In this document: one piece after another, positions 6,573-9,488 of the stretch | Layout of the letters: each line of letters opens with the position of its first letter | How positions within the stretch are numbered: position 1 is the stretch's first letter | Origin: Pseudomonadota bacterium | Lineage (GTDB): Bacteria > Pseudomonadota > Gammaproteobacteria > Burkholderiales > JABEVD01 | Direction of reading: 5' to 3' | NCBI GenBank assembly: GCA_021811205.1 | Contig: JAJZPK010000089.1 | Coordinates: 1 to 9,488 of the forward strand | DNA: 9,488 bases | Translations under genes and position numbers: made by a program | Notes under the pieces: model-generated | Told to the model about the DNA's origin: nothing | The model's database searches: none | The model's input: the letters and a program-made list of their open reading frames with translations, nothing else

Positions 6573-9488
6573 ATGGGTATTTCCGGGCGCATCAGCAAGT
6601 TCTTTCTGCATTCCCAACTGACGCCGCTGATCGCGCTCGTCGCCGTGCTGCTCGGTCTTTTCGCCGTGCTCGTGACGCCTCGCGAGGAAGACCCGCAGAT
6701 CAACGTCACGATGGCGAACGTGTTCATTCCCTTCCCGGGCGCGTCCGCAAGCGACGTCGAACATCTGGTGACGACGCCGGCAGAGCAGGTGCTTTCCCAG
6801 ATCACAGGAATAGACCATGTCTATTCGATTTCGCGACCGGGTCTTGCCATTCTTACCGTCCAGTTCAAGGTCGGCGAGGACAGGACCCAGTCGCTCGTCA
6901 AGCTCTATGACACCCTCAACTCGCATGCGGACTGGGTCTCCCCTTATCTCGGCGTGCAAAAACCGATCATCAAGCCGATGGGGATAGACGACGTCCCCAT
7001 CCTGACCCTTACCCTCTGGACGAAGAACAGGAACGAAGGCGCTTTCGAACTCGAGCAGGTGGGGCATTCTGCAGAAATCGAGCTAAAACGCATCCCCGGG
7101 GTCAAGGAAGTGAAGACGATAGGCGGGCCGCAGCACATGATCAGGGTGCTGATGGATCCGAACAGGATGAATGCCTATCACCTTTCGGCAGAGGATCTGA
7201 GGAACGCACTCCAGTTTGCCAACGCCTCCCAGCCTGCAGGAGATATCACCCGGAACAACCGTGAAGTGCTGGTGCAGACAGGCACTTTTCTCGCTTCCAG
7301 CGACGACGTGAGGCGCTTGGTGGTCGGCGTCTCCGACGGTCGCCCGATTTTCATGAGCGATGTGGCCGACGTGGTCGATGGTCCTGACCAGCCCGAACAT
7401 TATGTCTGGATCGGGAGCAAGGGCGGGGAGCATCCTGCGGTGACGCTGGCCATTTCCAAGAAACCCGGGGAAAACGCAGTCGAGGTGGCCAAGGAATTGA
7501 TCCGCCGCGTCGGGCAACTCAAGGGCAGCGTGATTCCGTCGAATGTTCAGGTCACGGTGACGCGCGACTACGGCGTCACGGCCAACGACAAGGCAATGAA
7601 GCTGATCGAGAAGCTGATTTTCGCCACCACTTCAGTGGTGATCCTGGTGTGGATTGCGCTCGGCAAGAGGGAATCGGTGATCGTTGGGGTTGCGGTGATG
7701 CTGACCCTGCTGGCCACGCTTTTCGCATCCTGGGCGTGGGGCTTCACGTTGAACCGCGTTTCCCTGTTCGCGCTCATCTTTTCCATCGGGATACTGGTCG
7801 ATGATGCGATCGTGGTGGTCGAAAACATACACCGAAGGCGGGTGCTTTCGGATGCGCCCCTGTCCGAAATCATTCCGGAAGCGGTGGACGAAGTGGGCGG
7901 ACCGACCATCCTGGCCACCCTGACCGTCATCGCGGCCCTGCTGCCCATGGCTTTCGTGACGGGACTCATGGGGCCCTACATGAGCCCGATCCCGATCAAT
8001 GCCAGCATCGGCATGCTGATATCATTGGGCATCGCTTTCGTCGTGACGCCCTGGCTCGCCTTCAGGCTGGCCGACAAGCATGCGCATCACCAGGATTCAG
8101 GGCATGAAAAGGCAAGCGCCTTTTTTGCCCGCAAGCTCATGCCCTTTTTGAGGCGGGAAGAGGGTTCGAGAAACAGGAAGCTCCTGTTCATCGGCCTCGT
8201 CGTGCTCATCATGCTCGCCGTGTCCCTTGCCGCAGTCAAGCTCGTGGTGCTCAAGATGCTTCCCTTCGACAACAAGTCCGAATTTCAGGTTGTGGTCGAC
8301 ATGCCGGTCGGTACCCCGCTGGAAGACACGGCCAAGGTCTTGCACGACATCGGCGCCTATATTGCCAAGGTGCCTGAAGTGACCCATTACGAAGCTTATG
8401 CCGGCACGCCTCCGCCGATCAATTTCAATGGCCTCGTCAGACAATATTACCTGAGGGACGGCCCAGAATACGGCGATATCGAAGTCAATCTTGTCGACAA
8501 GCACGACCGCAGCAGGCAGAGCCACGAGATCGCAACCTCGGTGATCGGGCCGATTGCTCAAATCGCCAAAAAATACGGCGCGAAAACCAAGATCGTCGAA
8601 GTGCCGCCCGGTCCGCCCGTCATGTCGCCGCTGGTTGCCGAGGTGTACGGTCCTGACTACAGTGGGCAGATTGCTGTTGCGAAGCTCATCAAAGCAGCCT
8701 TTTCGAACACTCCGGATATCGTCGGCATAGACGACAGCGTCGATGCGGATGCGGACAAGATCACCCTGAGGGTGCTGCAGCACAAGGCGGCATTGCGGGG
8801 AATCGCCCAGAAGGACATCGTCGAAGTGATGAGAATGGGACTCTCCGGCGAGAGCGTAACCCCGGTGCACAGCCTGAATGCGAAATACGAAATTCCGGTG
8901 ACCGTAGGCCTTCCTGCGGACAGGAAGGGTGATCTCAATGACCTGCTCAAGCTTGCCGTGCGCTCGAACAAGGGGGAGCTCGTCCCGCTTTCCGAACTCG
9001 TCGAGGTCACCCATGTGCCACGCGAAAAAACGATCTACCACAAGGATCTGCTGCCGGTCGTCTACGTGGTCGGAGACATGACCGGGAAAATCGACAGCCC
9101 GCTATACGGCATGTTCGATATCCGTTCGAAAATAAAGAACATGAAGCTGCCCGAAGGCGGCGTGCTGAAGGAATATTTCATCCATCAGCCCAAGGACCCT
9201 TATGCCGGCTATGCGATGAAATGGGACGGCGAATGGCAGGTCACCTATGAAACCTTCAGGGACATGGGGATCGCCTATGCGGTGGGACTCGTGCTCATTT
9301 ATCTCCTGATCGTGGCCCAGTTCAGATCCTATCTCGTGCCGCTCGTCATCATGGCGCCGATCCCGCTCACCATCATCGGCGTGATGCCCGGGCATGCGCT
9401 CCTTGGCGCGCAATTCACCGCGACCTCGATGATCGGCATGATCGCGCTTGCAGGCATCATCGTCAGGAATTCGATCCTGCTGGTCGAT
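6573..9488 (+). CDS. RND efflux inner-membrane permease, HAE1-like (partial, C-terminus missing)
   Basis: The first 972 codons of a proton-driven RND pump, open to the right edge; family members are about 1020-1050 residues. There is a TM1 at about 12-32, then PREEDPQINV and the porter-domain start PFPGASASDVEHLVTTPAEQ. TM4 carries LVDDAIVVVENIHRRR with Asp410 and Asp411, equivalent to the AcrB Asp407/Asp408 proton relay; this DD pair indicates an HAE1-like pump rather than a heavy-metal HME/CzcA type. A second TM block starts around 541-560, the second porter half runs to about 895, and TM8-TM10 follow. In TM10, where AcrB has Lys940, the sequence reads GIIVRNSILLVD with Arg965. The cytoplasmic loop before TM7 contains KHAHHQDSGH (502-511). 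The ATG follows the adaptor stop by one base. No outer-membrane channel gene is in view, so the substrate and the third component are unknown. Confidence 0.95.
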   Translation, partial: MGISGRISKFFLHSQLTPLIALVAVLLGLFAVLVTPREEDPQINVTMANVFIPFPGASASDVEHLVTTPAEQVLSQITGIDHVYSISRPGLAILTVQFKVGEDRTQSLVKLYDTLNSHADWVSPYLGVQKPIIKPMGIDDVPILTLTLWTKNRNEGAFELEQVGHSAEIELKRIPGVKEVKTIGGPQHMIRVLMDPNRMNAYHLSAEDLRNALQFANASQPAGDITRNNREVLVQTGTFLASSDDVRRLVVGVSDGRPIFMSDVADVVDGPDQPEHYVWIGSKGGEHPAVTLAISKKPGENAVEVAKELIRRVGQLKGSVIPSNVQVTVTRDYGVTANDKAMKLIEKLIFATTSVVILVWIALGKRESVIVGVAVMLTLLATLFASWAWGFTLNRVSLFALIFSIGILVDDAIVVVENIHRRRVLSDAPLSEIIPEAVDEVGGPTILATLTVIAALLPMAFVTGLMGPYMSPIPINASIGMLISLGIAFVVTPWLAFRLADKHAHHQDSGHEKASAFFARKLMPFLRREEGSRNRKLLFIGLVVLIMLAVSLAAVKLVVLKMLPFDNKSEFQVVVDMPVGTPLEDTAKVLHDIGAYIAKVPEVTHYEAYAGTPPPINFNGLVRQYYLRDGPEYGDIEVNLVDKHDRSRQSHEIATSVIGPIAQIAKKYGAKTKIVEVPPGPPVMSPLVAEVYGPDYSGQIAVAKLIKAAFSNTPDIVGIDDSVDADADKITLRVLQHKAALRGIAQKDIVEVMRMGLSGESVTPVHSLNAKYEIPVTVGLPADRKGDLNDLLKLAVRSNKGELVPLSELVEVTHVPREKTIYHKDLLPVVYVVGDMTGKIDSPLYGMFDIRSKIKNMKLPEGGVLKEYFIHQPKDPYAGYAMKWDGEWQVTYETFRDMGIAYAVGLVLIYLLIVAQFRSYLVPLVIMAPIPLTIIGVMPGHALLGAQFTATSMIGMIALAGIIVRNSILLVD

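Noticed and set aside
8097..9041. Long minus-strand open frames (such as 8097-9041 and 5891-6805) inside the adaptor and permease genes
   Set aside because: They are antisense to clear RND genes; low-complexity His/Asp/Arg-rich translations are typical shadows.
6573..9488. Calling the permease a CzcA-type heavy-metal (HME) pump
   Set aside because: TM4 has the DD pair of HAE1-type pumps rather than the HME pattern, and no Czc-specific features were seen; the His-rich loop alone is not enough.

Overview
The window looks like a chromosomal segment of a Gram-negative proteobacterium. Betaproteobacteria (Nitrosomonadales-like) is the most likely group, inferred from gene order, protein style and moderately high GC with frequent AGG arginine codons. 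I could not search a database, so the taxon is a guess. Coding density is very high, no stretch over 300 bases lacks a gene, and I see no tRNA, rRNA, CRISPR array or insertion sequence.

Left part, minus strand (5096 down to 1): a compact five-gene run read right to left. It contains gpmI (cofactor-independent phosphoglycerate mutase), an EnvC-type murein hydrolase activator, a CtpA/Prc-type S41 carboxyl-terminal processing protease, a 130-residue protein of unknown function, and a MoeB/ThiF-type sulfur-carrier adenylyltransferase cut by the window's left edge. gpmI/envC overlap by 4 bases, envC/ctpA are 13 bases apart, and orf130/moeB share one base, so much of the run is probably co-transcribed and translationally coupled. 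The gpmI-envC linkage is also known from E. coli. Here glycolysis, cell-wall remodelling and a periplasmic protease sit together. A small hairpin lies between ctpA and orf130.

Right part, plus strand (5153 to 9488): a divergent cluster consisting of a small ArsR-family repressor, an RND periplasmic adaptor (TTG start) and a large inner-membrane RND permease that runs off the right edge. The adaptor and permease are one base apart. Between the repressor and the adaptor is a near-perfect 24-bp AT-rich palindrome overlapping a plausible sigma-70 promoter, which makes it the obvious operator candidate.

Most interesting point: the ArsR-type repressor has no CxC metal motif in its recognition-helix region. 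It has exactly two cysteines, 66 residues apart, placed as in the dithiol persulfide sensors BigR/SqrR/YgaV. That suggests an RND efflux pump controlled by reactive sulfur rather than by metal. This is inference, but it can be tested directly. The permease is HAE1-like (paired Asp in TM4) but carries Arg where AcrB has its TM10 proton-relay Lys.
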